Shown here piece by piece: positions 13,261 through 26,025 of a stretch of DNA of 64,000 nucleotides. The number at the start of each line of letters is the position of its first letter. Position 1 is the stretch's first letter. The notes below the pieces were generated by a model. It was given only the letters and a program-made list of their open reading frames with translations, was not told the origin of the DNA and searched no databases. Source of the DNA: Amblyornis subalaris (taxonomy: Eukaryota; Chordata; Aves; Passeriformes; Ptilonorhynchidae). The translations under genes were made by a program, and so were the position numbers. The stretch spans positions 248,001 through 312,000 of the forward strand of contig JACAXG010000093.1 of the NCBI GenBank assembly GCA_018881555.1, read 5' to 3'.

Positions 13261-14084
13261 GGTGAATGACCGCAAATGCGAACGGCAGGTCTCTGTGCTG
13301 TACGTGACATGGGGATTGAACAAAAACGTAAATAGGAATATGCCTTTTTTACTTTTTGTCCTCTGACAAAAACTTTCCCCAGTTCTCAGCACAGTTCTTT
13401 GGACCAATCATGCTTCAAGCAAAAAACAACAATTCTGCAAACACAGGAGTAAACAGAAGACAGACACGCAAGTGTAGCAGCTCCTCTGCTATCTAATCAC
13501 TTCCCACCACGTGCCTCTGCTGCTGCTTCATTTTGGGGTAAATACCACATTAGCTGCCAGTAAACCCTGCGGATCCACTGCCCTTACTGTCCCAGACACT
13601 TGGAATGGTCTTCTGGCTCCTTTCCACTGCTGAAGTAACTACGAACAGCATATTTATTTGCTACTGAAACATCAACAGAAAAGCAAACAAACAAAACCCA
13701 TCAGAGCTGCAAGCCTGACCTGGAGATTCCAGTTCCCACACACTAAGAGGGCATGAGGAAGCTTTCACAATATTTAGAGACTCTATAAGCTGCCAGACAA
13801 CATACATGGTTTTCCTCCAATTTTCAGGAAAGTATGCACACCTTCCAGTTCCCAGACCACAGTCACTCCACAAAGCATCTGGAAATGGTCTACATCCATA
13901 ACAGAAAAGCAGATAAAAAGGAAATGAGGATTTGCCACAAAACGTTGAACAGAGAAGGAGGCTGTCATTCTTAGCAAGTGCTGGAAAGCAATGGGCAATG
14001 ACATCAGCAACAAAAAGAAAACCAAGGAAAAAAGGTATAACGTCTGGGTACGGAGTCACAAAGCGAGGCTGTGATGGAGTTCTG
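13261..14084. other. INPP5A intron 1 segment: no gene seen
   Basis: Returns to AT-rich DNA after the CpG-rich block. It has a 152-codon minus-strand frame rich in Phe, Leu and Cys, with no recognised domain; this is typical of the reverse of A-rich text. Confidence 0.65.
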
Positions 14085-14215
14085 GAGGTCCAACTCTCTG
14101 CCCAAGCAAAGGCTCCCAAGAGTCAGGTGCTCAGGGTCATGTCCAGATGGGTTCCAAGTACCTCCAGTGATGGAGGTACCACAACCTGTCTGGCATTTCC
14201 TTATGGACCTTTCTT
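14085..14215 (-). mobile_element. Old CR1 LINE fragment, minus orientation
   Basis: The order TCTGGAGGTCCAACTCTCTG, CAGGGTCATGTCCAGATGGG, CTCCAGTGATGGAGGTACC, ACAACCTGTCTGG matches the reverse complement of a CR1 3' region internal to the tail. It is more diverged than the copy at 4690 and lacks the terminal octamer. It interrupts a 180-codon frame that would otherwise look gene-like. Confidence 0.8.
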
Positions 14216-17200
14216 GCACTGCTCTGAATGTAGCATAAAGCAAAGGTCTTATCTGTTTAACATGGATTTTCATTATACAACACTGAATGTTCATGGAAGT
14301 TCATTATTTTTAAGCAACACAAGCAAATCTTGCATCGAAATTCACCCACTTATCAAGGATGTCTCCCTTCAACTGGCTGACACAGTTCAGTCCTCATCCA
14401 TCCTGAGATACAACTTACTGTCCACACACTTCAGTGAGGCTATAATGGTAGTAACAGCCTATAAGAACAAGTAGATCCACACAACATTAATATTATTTAG
14501 GAAAAAGTGGGAAAGGAACTTCAGATCTTTCTTTGTTGAGATAAGTAAAAAGGTGGATAGTGGGCATAAATCACAAATACTTTCATATTTAGTAAGGGCA
14601 GCTGAAAAGGTTTTGCTTCCTTTTTGCTAAAAGGCTGTCTCGCAAGACAAATGAGAACTGGCTTCAGAACCTCATGAGCAGTGGAGCCAGGATCAGGCCT
14701 GTCCTCTCAGCCCAGAAAAACAACACTGCCAGTTCTTGAAAACAAACTTGCTTTAGCAGAAGATTTTTGGGTCACATTCAGTTCTCTGAAGTGAGTGGGC
14801 TGGTCCTATCATACTGTCCCACCCAGTTCTCGACTCCTTTATGTGCCTGGCAGCATTTGAAGTTAAAAATAAATTAAAAAAAACCCAAACAGTTCTTCAG
14901 TTTCTTCCTCCACTAAAAAGCACGATACAAATTCACTTTGAACAGCTGGTTATAAAAACCATTTTGAATGGTGAGGTCAGGGACACGAACAATGACTTTG
15001 TCAAACCTTCTTTGTCCAAATCCACTGCAGTGCTGGATCCAACGAAAGCTGTCTGCCCAAGAGTGCCCGGAAAAGTCTTCACTGCCCAGACAGTGTAAGA
15101 AAAGCACAAATTCTGCTCCTAAATGAAAATTCTGAAGTAATTAAAACAGAGCCAATGCTGGCTCATGGTACTTCATGAGTACAGACTTTCCTCAAGTGAT
15201 TTTTGTACAATTTCTTTCCATGTTCACTTGACACACAAACAACAGTTCAGCATACAGGAAAACTAGTTTTGCTTTTCCCAAAGGGATTAGTAAAGCCTCT
15301 AAACTTAGAGAGTTTGCCACACTAGGAAAACAAAAAACTTCAAAACAACCACCCACGGCATCACTTAAAAATCTTTAAAGAAAGAATTCAGATTTAGGTC
15401 CTGCTCCCAAAGCCCGTGTGCCACTCACTGCTCACTCACTGCAGTGCCAGGAGTGCCACCAGCCCAGTACAGAGGCGCCCCAAAGAGCCCAGCCATTAAT
15501 ATGCAGTGCCTTGGCAACACATTCAAAGACAATTCAAAAAAAAAAAATCTCTTTTCAAGAACGCAGTGGAAAATGGGAAGTGAGGAGTGAACATGTAGAG
15601 GCAGCTCTACCTCGCATAAAGTATAACAAACAGGTTTTGGATACTGTGTGTTCCCATGGTACCCAGTGCCTGTGATCGGCCGCTCCTGCGCTGTGCGAGC
15701 GAAGCCTCGTACCAAGAGCTGAATGTTCTAGAGAAGGTGATGTTATCCACATCCTGTAAACAGTCTCTGCGAGTCTCACCAAAGCACAGACCCACACGGA
15801 GCATCTTTCCCTGCTTTTACTTACTCCCATAACTAAAGAGAGATGTTTAAAGCCTGTCTAGAGAGCTGGTTTTGCAACTCATTTGAGCTTCTGCAAGCCA
15901 AAGAACCTCTTTTTAAGTAGAAGGCTCACACAGCTCAGATTATCTGAGCCTTTGTTGCAGCAGGAGATTCTCCAGTAACCAGTGTGGTGCATGCCCATAC
16001 AGGCTGTGCTGCAGTCTGTATGGGGTGCTCCTCTGCCTTCCCTGAGCTAAGGCAGAAAGAACAAGTCATGGCCCTGGCTCTCCCCCATGGCCCTCACAGT
16101 CTGGTTCCCCTGACAGCTCTGCATTTGCACAGCCTGCTGCAGCTGCACAGCTGTGCTCACCTGCCATTGCAGCATCCACTGCACAGCCTCCAGAGCATCC
16201 TTCCAAAATCCTGTGCTTTTCAGAGGAGAACCAAGGCACCATGTCCACAGCCCGTCCCAAGCACGAGAATACCTTTGTTGGAAGGGCAGTTGTATGGAGG
16301 ATCTGCTGCCACTTGCTTGGGGTGCAGGATGCTGAACATAAACTGAGCCCCAATTTCCAGAGCCTAGTCCAGCATTCCCACCACTAACCACCATTCCTCC
16401 TGGAACACACCTTTTGCCCTGAAGCAGTTATTTTTTCCTCCAGGGTGTTTTGAGGGTCAGACAGTCCTGGAGAGTTGCAGCACAACACAGGCACACAGTC
16501 CCTGTCTGAACTGTGGTAGCTACTGGTGTTCCATACGGCAATCTGCAGCCATGAGTGCTGCAGTCCAACACTATGGCTTCCAAATTTGAGCCTAAGTCAA
16601 CACAACATATTTTGCATTGCAAGAGAAAACCCTCAAACCACCTAGTTCCAGCACCATTCAGCACAATGTCCCTGGGCGTGCNTAAGAGGACTGAGCAAAA
16701 CTGGGATGTGACCAAATGCCATGCTCCTGGTGCTTCTGGAGCTGCCAGTGATCTGCAAGCAGCAGGCAAGCCTAGACCATGGACGGCAGAGAGCCAGCTG
16801 GCTGGCTGTGGCTTTGAGCATGGACACAGGAAGTGGGCAAACACAAAACCACGTGTTTGTCTTAGAAACAAGAGCATGTGTGTGAGAGAGGTCAGGATTT
16901 TTCTCCTTCAGCCGCACGTTATTCCAAAGGTCTGGCTGAGCAGAGCCCCTGGCCAGCCCAGGCAGACAGGGCAGGCAGCCCTGCACACTCCGTGTCACCC
17001 ATCGCCTTCCTGTTGGCTTTGCTACAATTCTGTCTGACATTAACGCCTCTCCTGACTAGAGTTTCTGACCGTGAACAGTATTTCAGCCCAAAATGAAACC
17101 AGGGAAAAGAAGAAGAGAGGGAAAAGAGGGACAGCAGAATTTGGCAAGGAATATAGGCAGGAGAGCTTTTCACCAGCTTGGGAAATAGTACAAGAAGAGA

Positions 17201-20200
17201 GCAGAAGCTGTTTTACTGAGGACAAACCAAAAGGAAAATCCTTCCAGACATAAACCACAAGGAAAGCTCTCCATGTTGCAGCTTGGCACTTGTAACCACA
17301 TCCCTCAGCCACGGGTCCCACCTCGAATTACAGCCAAGCGGTCTCAGCTGCGCTGCAGGGTGGTAAACACCCCGGTGTCAGGGACGGTCACACCCCCAAG
17401 AGCTGCTGGAACCGGCTGCAAGGTACCTACACCACGAGAGAAAAAAAACCCGTGACACCACCACAGGTTAATTGCTTTCCTTAGCTTTAATGTTCTGCTT
17501 TCAAGGATATCATCTGTTACAGCTGAGTGACTCATGAAGACAAGTGCTTAACAACTTGAAGACATTAACGAAAACCATCAATTATATATGTCTTCAAATA
17601 TCATATAAGAACAATGATCACTTTTGTTTTCTGTCAATAAATGCTTTAACCTCAAACTTTGCCAATAACAGGAGAAGTGTTACAAATTGGTGATTAAATA
17701 AAACATTCACATTTAAAAAGATGTACAAATAGTGATTGTAGTGCTAAGTGTGTGGAGTAACTACTACACACCATTGGAAGGAAAGCAGCAAAAGTAATGC
17801 TTTACTTTTAATACTTGCTCTTCCCCAGAATGATGACTATTGTGCTTAATGTGACCTTTCCCACAATATGAAATAACATATTTCCATGGAAATTTCATCA
17901 GGGGAAGATGCCAATTCAGTAATAAAGATGCCAAAAGGATGCTAAAGGACTTTGACAGGTCATTCAAGCAGCCACTGAAGTCAGAAAATCCTGTTTTCCC
18001 ATGACCACTTCCTGTTTTCCACCACGAGAGTGAAAGAAGATGGTTAGATAATACCAAATAAAGCATTAACCTACACTAAAACAGATGTGTTTTGAGAGCT
18101 TTCACATACTAAAAGCATACAACTGGCTTGCAATCACACCTGTCTGTCTGACCTTTTTGTTTTCTTTCCAATTTAAGGTAAGAGCTTAGAGGCAGAAGAC
18201 ACAGCAAAACTACAGCCAAAGTGGCTGGTCTTCTGCAGGGTGGTGGAGGATGCACCTCCCAGAGCACACACTTCAAGCCAGTTTGTCCCCCAAGGTAATT
18301 CAGTCATTTGATTTCCTCTTCTCACTCAGATGCCAAGGCATGGTGTGCCCATGGTGGAGAAGAAACTTCGAGTTTAACCTGGTGGGATCTTCAACAGAGA
18401 AAAGAGTGCATTCAGGGCAGCCACGCTCACTTTCCTGATGGTGTATGAGGCACCCACAAAACTCCAAATTGAAAAGACTCCTTTTTATGTGACTCACTTT
18501 AAATCATAACTGAGGAGTAAGGGAAGAGATTTCAGAAGGAGGTGAGTACACATGGTACCAGAAAGGGAAAGAAAGTGTCTGAGGTAAAAAGAGGAAATAC
18601 ATTCACAGGGGTAGAAGATATAAACAATATGATGAAATGAATAACAGAAAAGGGGAAAGAGAGAAAGTAAGAGAGAGAAAAATCAGATCAGCTTTTTATG
18701 TAAATCATGAAATCTGAGGGCTTGACTGGTATTCTGTGTATTTGAAGGCAAATTTTGTGGTAAGAAAATTGATGATGAGAACTTTGGAACAGGAAAAAAA
18801 ACCTTTAAAATACGGCCTAGTGCTCGTCCAAGCTAAAAAACTATCAGATCGGCGTGTAAAGCTTTCTTCCTCTGGTATCCTACTCATATTGCATGATTTC
18901 ATATTCAAATATGAAATAAAATAGGAATTAAGTCCTTTTAAACCATCACACTAATACACTGGCGATTTGTGGAGACCCAACAAACTGCAAAATGCCAACT
19001 CCGCTTGCTATAAAACCACATTAAAAGAAAGCTGTAATTATAATGCACTTTCCCACTATTACCTCCTCATGTTCCATGTGCTCTTGCTGTCAGTGATAAC
19101 ACTTAATCAAAAGGAGAAGAAAGGCAGTCTACAAGATAATTCTCTGAGCATCCTCCTTAAGTGAGGCTAAACACTGTAGCAGCTCTTAATGGAAAGTCTT
19201 TAGCTCGGAGAATTGCAAAACTATCTGCTAAAAAGAAAGAAGTGCTGGTTTTTTGTTACAGAAAAAAGTGGATTTTTGAAGCATATAACTCCATCTTGGA
19301 GGAAACCTCTACCCTCTGTGCTGCCTGTGCTCTTACTGCTCCAGTCATCTTCAGCAAATTGGAGCTTTAAATTTTACAAGTATGTGGATGCACAATAACA
19401 TGTCACTGCTTTAGTGCACGTCTGCTTCGGTCTTGGTCCTCATTTATACATAAAAGAGTATTTATTTTGCTGCGCAGCTCACACTCAGCTGTCACTCTGA
19501 GTACCCCTCAGGAGGTGCAGGGGAGGGGCTGGTGGTGAGCAGGACATGTGCAGCCTTCACACGGGAAGTGCCCCTGGACCATGGCACAGGGCTGGGGATG
19601 CTCTGAGTGGGGACACTGGTTACCAGTAACGCCCCCAGCACACACTGACATGCGTCCTCAGCCTACGCTAGGGATGCCAGGAGCTGGGGTACTCAGAAGC
19701 TGACACTCAGGGAGCCTTAACTCAGGACAAGTATTTAGCTCCTCTCTGAGCAGGCTGGGAAGGATCGACACCGACCTCGTCAAACCGCGCAATCGCATCA
19801 CACGCTGGGCACGTTTGATGCCATCACCCGCCAAAGACCAAACAAAGAAACAGCTACAAACAGGTGCCAGCCCCTCAGCCAGCCTACAGCTCTTCCAAAG
19901 CACATGTACCAGCACTTGCTCCTTGTCCCACGACACCTGGAAAAAGCACCTGTGTAACACAGGCCAGCTCAGGCACTGCTGGTGGTGCAGCTCCAGCACA
20001 TGGCCCGAGCCCACCAGCTGCCCACACACACATCCTGCAGCTCATCCCACAGTGCAGAAGTACAAGACAAGCAGCACTGAACGGTTTTCAAACCAAAATC
20101 CCTTTTCACAGCAGCAAAGAAGGGCACACAAAGCCACAGCTATTCAGCAGACAGGTCTACCTCAAAATTTCACCTCCTGCACAGGGAGTTTAGAATAGAG

Positions 20201-22649
20201 TAAAACAAGAAAGCCTCCTAAAATACAACATAAACATGAGTATGGCAGAAACTGTAAGAAAAACATTTGAGATTCTGCCACAGAAAACCAAACAAACAGA
20301 AGGCAGCAACAATATTTAAGAAATTACAAGGGCCATTCCCACAAGAAAAAACTAAAAACAGAAAGAAGCCACCAACACAACCAGAATCTAGAAAGCAGAG
20401 AGTCAGATAAAGAGAAATTGGAGATTACTTATTTCTAGAGTTCGCATCATAGAGAACACGGAAAAGTACTTTTTCCTTGGCCTACGATGTTATTGCTAGC
20501 CCTCAAAGCTCAAATCGTGAGCACACGATTTTGTGGCATCAAAGAGAGCAAGACAGGAAGCCCCCAGGTCTGGGGCCCTTGGGAGCCAGCCGGAGTGCTC
20601 AGAGCCAGGCTCAGCCTCGGGAGGTTCCAGCCTGCCAGGTCCACCTGGCCACAGCCTCAGCTCCAGCTACCAGCAAACTCTGGGCAGCACAGCGAGAGGA
20701 GGAGTCTGGACCCACCGACAGCCAGGCCAGGACCCTTGTCCCATCAGCCTCTCCCCCTCTTCCTCAGTTCTACTGCTCTTGCCCCCACCTGGCCAGAACA
20801 CAAGCCCAGGCTCGCCCCTCCCTCACTGCCAGCTGCCCATGCAGCGCACCTGCGGGAATGCTCCCACACACAGAAACATCCCCGAGAAACAGCACCCTTG
20901 CCCCGGGTGATGACCCTTACCTCGGGTTAGTTTGCTCTTCTACTCCAGATAACAAGAAAACATCAACACTGCCTGAGCGTAAGGATGGGTTAAATGTTTC
21001 TCAGCAGTGAAATAACGAGTCTCTTTTTAAAAGTCAGAAGGAATCAAACATTACCTTTCACTCAACCTAATAGCTGTGATTTGAAGAGAGGGTGCCTTGA
21101 GTTGCACCTGATAGTCTTAATGCTTATTTAGAAATCAAACCCAAACTAATACATTTCCCATCCTACCAAATTTGAAACATTCCACAAAATTCAAATAATT
21201 ACTCATGGGGGGAAAAAAAGAAACAGAAAAAAACCAAACTGAAAGCCAAAAAACGCCTTATAGTTATCAGCTAATACCAGCTAAATCCACAGATGTCCAA
21301 TACCAAAACAAACCTATGCCCACTGCTTCAGAATCAGAAAATTAGGATCAGACACGACAAAGAGACACTACACTGTGATTACCACCCATTAGAAGAGCAG
21401 GCTGGTTTGAAAAATAATTATGAGAGCTATTTCTACTTCAAATTCAATTGACAGACTTCAGCTTTTAACAGAAGTAAAGAAGATTTCAGGTTCATACTCA
21501 GAATTAAAGAATAAGTTTATTTATAATACTACTACAAACAGGACTTGAAACAGGAAATTCCACCCCTGCCCTCTTTGTGTACTGTATGAAAAAGGGAGAC
21601 ATTCACCCAAATGTAGATAGGTGAGGGCCACCTGGGAATGTCAAAGATTACTGCCCAACCATGGCACTGTCACTTGAAGGCCAGTGTTCTGCAGAGTCAA
21701 AGAAAATACAGGCATAGGTAGGGCAGTAACGCTGTTAGTCATTCGAAATCCTGGCTATCAGCACCATACAGCAATTCCCCGGCACACTTCTCTCCTTCTC
21801 TCAGGCAAATAAAATAACATGTTCTGGTTAACTTTTACCTCCCTTGTCACCATTGCACTTCTATTCTGACTAAGCCTGTCCTGAGAACTTAAGAACTATG
21901 TACATTCAGTCTATGAAGACTGAAGGAAGGATTTCAGAAGTACCTACCTGATGTAGGCTTGTACATTTCAATTTCAAAGGCAACTGGAACAAATGAACAA
22001 TTTTCCAATCCAGGCAGAAATGTTGGAACCTGTACAGCTAAGTCTGCTGGGCATAGTGGCAATCCTTTCCCTAAAGATCTACATCCAGACACTCAACCAA
22101 CATGGACTGTTACAGTAACCTAAAACTGAAACTGAGTAAGACACGATTTTCAGGTGTGAGCACTAAGATGGCTTTCCAGTGTTTGTGCCTGCACCCAGGT
22201 AAACACACAGCACACAGTAACAAAACTCCTGGGACAGCCACAACAACTGAACCACAAAGATCTCCACCTGCCTCCCCGCAGCAGAAGCAGTCACAGCTCC
22301 TCTGCTGCACTGGCCATGAGACATGGTGAGGGAAGCTTTCTCCACACAGCCTCCCCTCGCCTGCTGCCCACACCCCACTCCCAGGTGTTTGTCACAGGGA
22401 AAAACAAGCAGCATTAAGCTATTTAAAAGTAACTGAACAGAATGAAGGGGATATGGTAGATTGGAAAAAAAAACTTGGGACACTAATTAAATCCCTGTAC
22501 AGCAAAAGCAGTGCAGTGCCAGGCAGATGGATGCTGTGCCCACCACAGCACTCAGCTCATTGCAAGGTACATGAGAGATTTTGTCAATGCAGACAGAGGA
22601 AGCAAAGGAAGCAAGGAATCAGGGAGGGAGAGAAAGAGGGAGAGGATGG
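14216..22649. other. INPP5A intron 1 segment: no gene seen
   Basis: About 8.4 kb of mainly A/C-rich unique DNA, with a purine-rich stretch at 17095-17130 and another at 18650-18680. A GC-richer stretch at 20520-20930 opens three overlapping plus-strand frames of 125-177 codons, which is a composition effect. There is one ambiguous base, at 16682. No repeat family, RNA gene or exon was recognised. Confidence 0.65.
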
Positions 22650-22722
22650 GATCACAGGTTTGGGATGGAAGGGACCTTTAAAGACCATCTAGTTGAATTT
22701 CCCTGCCATAGGCAGGGACATC
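22650..22722 (-). mobile_element. Short CR1 tail, minus orientation
   Basis: The text ATCACAGGTTTGGGATGGAA, GGGACCTTTAAAGACCATCT and GCCATAGGCAGGGACATC is the reverse complement of the last 70 or so bases of a CR1 element. It is heavily 5'-truncated. It is sense to INPP5A within intron 1. Confidence 0.88.
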
Positions 22723-25149
22723 AGAAGAAGGGGAAAAGAAAAAGAGTGACTCATGGGTAGCCTGAACTCCATCTTTTGTTACTGCATATACCGTGATAAA
22801 ACCAGGAAATGTTTCTACAGCAAGAAAAGCATTAAATGCTTAAGCAAACGCAAATGTACCAAAAATCATACGCATTCATATTCATGAGACGCACATGTTC
22901 ATGAAACTTTGAAGAATATTTGTAGATCTAATACTGCATTAAACATTTTTAATGAAGCAGCCAAACTACTAGAGGAATGAAATGAACCCAGCACAGTCCC
23001 TCTTCACTTTGCCATGTTTATTCATGAGCTCCCAGGTCACCACTGCAACAGGTAATTAGTGGATGGGGATGGCTGGGAGGAGCAAATCCGTGTGTTATCA
23101 TAACCTGCTTCTCGAAACTGGAGAGCAAAAAAAAAGCAATTTTCCTCTCTTTGCAAAAGTATAGGCAGGTCAGCAACACCAGTCTAGGAAAGGCTGTCCC
23201 GCCCAGGCAAATGCGCCTACCAAAGATATTTTAAGCTATAAAATACTGGTCTCAAGAGCATTTGCACACACAAGCAAACAGTGCTCACACGAAACACACC
23301 TGAAGTGCAAATCACGCTGCTGCCACACGGCACCGCTCAGGCTGCTCTGAACATGGGGAGACGGGTCAGCACAGAGCCACCACAAGGGTCTGCTGAGTGG
23401 AAGGAGGGCAGGAGCCCCAGCACGCAAGGGCCCCCCATCACCGGAGCCCTCTGCCCAGACCCAGCCTGCCAATGGCAGCCTCTTACACAGGGCCCTGCCC
23501 TGGAGCTACAGAAGGGAATGCTTCCCACATGGCTCTGGCCCACAGCAGATGGGATCCCAGCACAAGAGCCCGCAGGACTGNGTAAGTGCGGAACACCTGG
23601 CCCTGGCCATCCCATCTTCTCTGTGTTCCTGCACTGCCTTGTGACAGCACACACCACTACACCACCTCGAGGTCAGGCAACATCTGACTAAAAGTGTAGT
23701 GTTTAATTAAAACACGCATCACCCACTGAAATCTGAAATCAGCAATAAAAAACATCGGTTAAAGGAACGGGAAGTGGTTTTCCAGCACAGCTCTGGCACA
23801 GTCCAAAGTGAGTTCTTGTTCAGGACTGAAATCGCTCCAGGTCATGGCAAAGAAACATATCCCTCAACTGCATGGGAAGGGCCCAGCAAGCAGATGCAGC
23901 CACTCACAGCTCCCACACACAACTCAAGAGCCAAGTCCCCAAACCCAGTTAATGTCACTTTTCCTGCGCCCAAACAGCACTAGTGTAACTCCAGAAGCCC
24001 AGCCGCGCAGCCACCAGTCCCAACTCCAAGAGCCACACACGAGGACCACAACCACAGATGTTCAGACCAATCTTCCAATTTCCCACCCGACAGTGGAACT
24101 GACCCAAACGAGCCCAGTTTTGCTGTAGAAAACTAAATTTTTCATGGCAAGGCAGTTGCTGGCTAGAACTGAAGTGTGCTCCCTCTGGTACAGCAAACGC
24201 TGCACAGCAAGCACACTACAGGAACGCCTGGAGCCTTGAATACCAACCAGGAAATGGCTGGGTCTGACAGCCAGGGATTCCTGCAGCGACAGTGCTCTGA
24301 AGTGCCTGCTCTTATCAAGGCACAAGAGCACTTGGGAGTCGCAGGGTTTGTCTGGATGGCAGGCTTGGTGACAGAGAGGTGTCACCCCTCGGCTCCAGCC
24401 ATGGAATAGGAAAAAGTCAGGAACCACCTACTGAAACCCAACTGAACACACGCATCACTCACACACAGATGATGTGTGTGCCCAAGGCCACAACTATGAC
24501 AACTACTATGAAATGAGCATTTTCACAGTGTTCATTTAATATGAAGTGGGACACATTTAACTGTAAAACTAACTGTGGTGAACTGTAAAACTAAACTGTA
24601 AAAGTTTATTTATCTTGAAGAAAAGATGCACTGCATCCTTTGACTACAGCTGTTACAATCAAACTGTGAACTTCAGAATAGCCTTTAAAGTGAAAAAGCA
24701 AAGCGGACTTTGAAGAGCACACAAAAAACCCCCCTGGTTACTGCATCTCAGGGCTCTGTGCACTGGGCTGGCTCAGAGCAAAGCCCCCCCTAACACACGG
24801 CAAGAGCAGCACAGAGCACGAGCCTGGACCCAATTCTCTGCCAGATGTGTATGGCTTTGTAACTACTAACCCCCTGGAAATGCTCCCCTGGCGCTGTGGG
24901 ACGTGTCTGCATTGCTCGGGCCCAGGGGGACTTTGCCACTGGTTCCAGCGGAGCCCGACGGTTCCCGTGGGGCAGCCCGGAGACGCTCATCAACATGTGC
25001 CTTCATTCACGCAGATTCAAAATCGAGTGGTCCTCCTTCGGCTCGCCTGTGCCAGCTGCGGCTCTCGCTTTATTTGCGGCGATGAGAAACGTTCCCGAGG
25101 TGTGCTCAAGCACACCACGCCGAACACAAATTACGCTGCATTTTCGTGT
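22723..25149. other. INPP5A intron 1, donor-proximal segment: no gene seen
   Basis: AT-rich until about 24700, then GC rises towards the island. It contains the AACTGTAAAACT repeat and an ambiguous base at 23581. No further splice donor-exon pair resembling an alternative first exon was recognised. Confidence 0.65.
24559..24603 (+). repeat. Three copies of AACTGTAAAACT in intron 1
   Basis: Copies start at 24559, 24581 and 24594; the last is cut to ten bases. The first two are separated by AACTGTGGTG, itself a half copy. It is a small local duplication in AT-rich intron, about 950 bases inside the donor. Confidence 0.85.
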
Positions 25150-25525
25150 CTCACCGTGCCCGGTAGTAGGGGAGGAGCGCCCGGAGGCGGGCAGGGCGCT
25201 TCGGGGGCTCTGTCGCTCCCCCGAGGAGCCACCGGACGCTGCGGACGGTGTCACACCGCGGCCACCTCGGGGACAGGCACACGGCACCGACGCCCCCGCC
25301 CGCCCCGCTCCCGGCGCTCCCGCGGCCGTGCCGCCGGCCCGCGCCCCAGCCGTCGCTCCGGGCTCCGGCAGAGCCGGCCCCCGCCGGGAAGCGGAGGGAC
25401 GCGGCCGGGACGGCCGCCAGGCTCCCCAGCGCCGCCGGAACTCGCGGTCGGGGCGGCAGCGCGGGGGGCGGGCGGCGCTGGGACCGGCCGCCCGCGGAGC
25501 CCCTGCTCCCCCCGCTCCCCGCGGT

Positions 25526-25531
25526 ACTTAC
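25526..25531 (-). other. INPP5A: Splice donor of INPP5A exon 1 (GTAAGT)
   Basis: On the minus strand the bases directly after codon 25 are GTAAGT, a perfect U1-type donor. It sits exactly where the similarity to INPP5A stops, since the vertebrate protein continues Pro-Glu-Asn after Asp-Asp and the frame here does not. This fixes the exon end at 25532 and shows intron 1 is phase 0. Confidence 0.92.
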
Positions 25532-25606
25532 GTCGTCAAAGAGGGACCCGACGTTAGCGGTGACCAGGAGCACCCCGGCGCCGGCCGCGGCCGCCTTCCC
25601 CGCCAT
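25532..25606 (-). CDS. INPP5A: INPP5A coding exon 1 (partial gene): type I inositol 1,4,5-trisphosphate 5-phosphatase
   Basis: The minus strand reads ATG at 25606-25604 and encodes 25 residues, beginning MAGKAAA and ending VTANVGSLFDD, before a consensus donor. This closely matches the N-terminus of vertebrate INPP5A as I remember it. The human protein is about 412 residues, so only about 6% is present; the rest lies beyond position 1. The family enzyme removes the 5-phosphate from Ins(1,4,5)P3 and Ins(1,3,4,5)P4, which ends the calcium-release signal, and it is held on membranes by a C-terminal farnesyl group. This exon carries only the first beta strand of the phosphatase fold (VLLVTANVGSLF) and no catalytic residues. 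The start has a strong Kozak context (G at -3, G at +4). The exon ends in phase 0 after GAC GAC. Recognition is from memory rather than a search, but the match in sequence, exon end and CpG-island setting agree. Confidence 0.93.
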
Positions 25607-25766
25607 GGCGCGGGCGGAAGCGCGGCCGGGAGCGGCGGCGCTGCGGGGAGCCCGGGGGCGGGCGCGGGGCGCTGCGGCGAGCGGGGCGCCGGGCCCGCCC
25701 CGTCAGCGCGGCGAGAGCTCCCGGCGCGGGCAGCCCGCGGGCATCCGCGCCCTGCGGGGCCGCGGC

Positions 25767-25859
25767 TCAGCGCTCGTCCGCCGCCGCGCTGGTGCTGCTG
25801 TTGCTGTTGCTGCCGGGACGGCTCCCGCCGGCGGAGGCTGGCGCCGGGTCGCGGCGCAT
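25767..25859 (-). other. Possible upstream ORF in the INPP5A leader (30 codons)
   Basis: An ATG at 25859 with G at -3 opens a 30-codon frame that stops 160 bases before the INPP5A start codon. The frame is extended in phase to an ATG at 26054 (95 codons) if transcription starts further upstream. Its C-terminal half is rich in Ser, Asn, Thr and Ala because it runs through an imperfect trinucleotide repeat. No similarity to a known peptide is recognised. If it is in the mRNA it would be expected to lower INPP5A translation. Whether it is transcribed depends on the unknown start site. Confidence 0.4.
25789..25813. repeat. Imperfect CTG/GTTG trinucleotide run in the INPP5A leader
   Basis: The plus strand reads CTGGTGCTGCTG then TTGCTGTTGCTG, so about eight imperfect NTG triplets; the minus strand gives GCAACAGCA units. 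It lies 183-207 bases upstream of the INPP5A start codon, probably in the 5' leader. It is short and interrupted, so strong length instability is not expected. Confidence 0.7.
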
Positions 25860-25988
25860 GGCAGGGCGGCGGTGCCGGCGGTGCGGGGCTCGGCGGGGCC
25901 GGGGCGGGTCCGGGCGCTCCGCGGTGCCGCCGCCGCCGCTCCCGGCTGTGCGGGCGGGCGGGCGCGCCGGGATAGCGATCTGCGCGCG

Positions 25989-25997
25989 CGACGTCAC
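25989..25997 (+). promoter_or_regulatory. CRE-like site (CGACGTCAC)
   Basis: The core GACGTCAC differs from the full CRE TGACGTCA only at the first base of the palindrome (CGACGTCA). It sits about 385 bases upstream of the INPP5A start codon, next to an alternating GC run that resembles an NRF1-type context. CREB/ATF binding to CpG-containing CRE sites in island promoters is well known. Binding here is inferred from the motif only. Confidence 0.4.
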
Positions 25998-26015
25998 CGC
26001 CGCGGCCGCGCCGCT

Positions 26016-26025
26016 CTTAAAAGGG
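26016..26025. promoter_or_regulatory. TATA-like element CTTAAAAGGG in the INPP5A island
   Basis: This is an AT-rich decamer in otherwise almost pure GC text. On the plus strand it reads TTAAAAGG, a weak TATA variant; on the minus strand it reads CCTTTTAAG. If used on the minus strand it would place INPP5A transcription starts near 25985-25995, giving a leader of about 380 bases. If used on the plus strand it would drive divergent RNA. Neither use is shown. Confidence 0.3.

Larger units (their letters stand above)
1..25531 (-). other. INPP5A: INPP5A intron 1 (5' part; runs off the window)
   Basis: From the donor to the start of the window no further INPP5A exon was recognised. I looked for the reverse complement of the conserved exon-2/3 motifs (NWLREFY, HCQEFGG) and saw none, but a by-eye scan can miss a short exon. 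A very long first intron is usual for this gene. The plus strand here has an excess of A over T and C over G, as expected of DNA transcribed on the minus strand. The intron holds four CR1 fragments, one CpG-rich block and several simple repeats. All open reading frames in it are short or coincide with repeats or GC-rich text. Confidence 0.8.

Noticed and set aside
13932..14474. 180-codon plus-strand frame with a basic N-terminus
   Set aside because: It reads straight through an antisense CR1 fragment (14085-14215), so it is not an evolved coding sequence.
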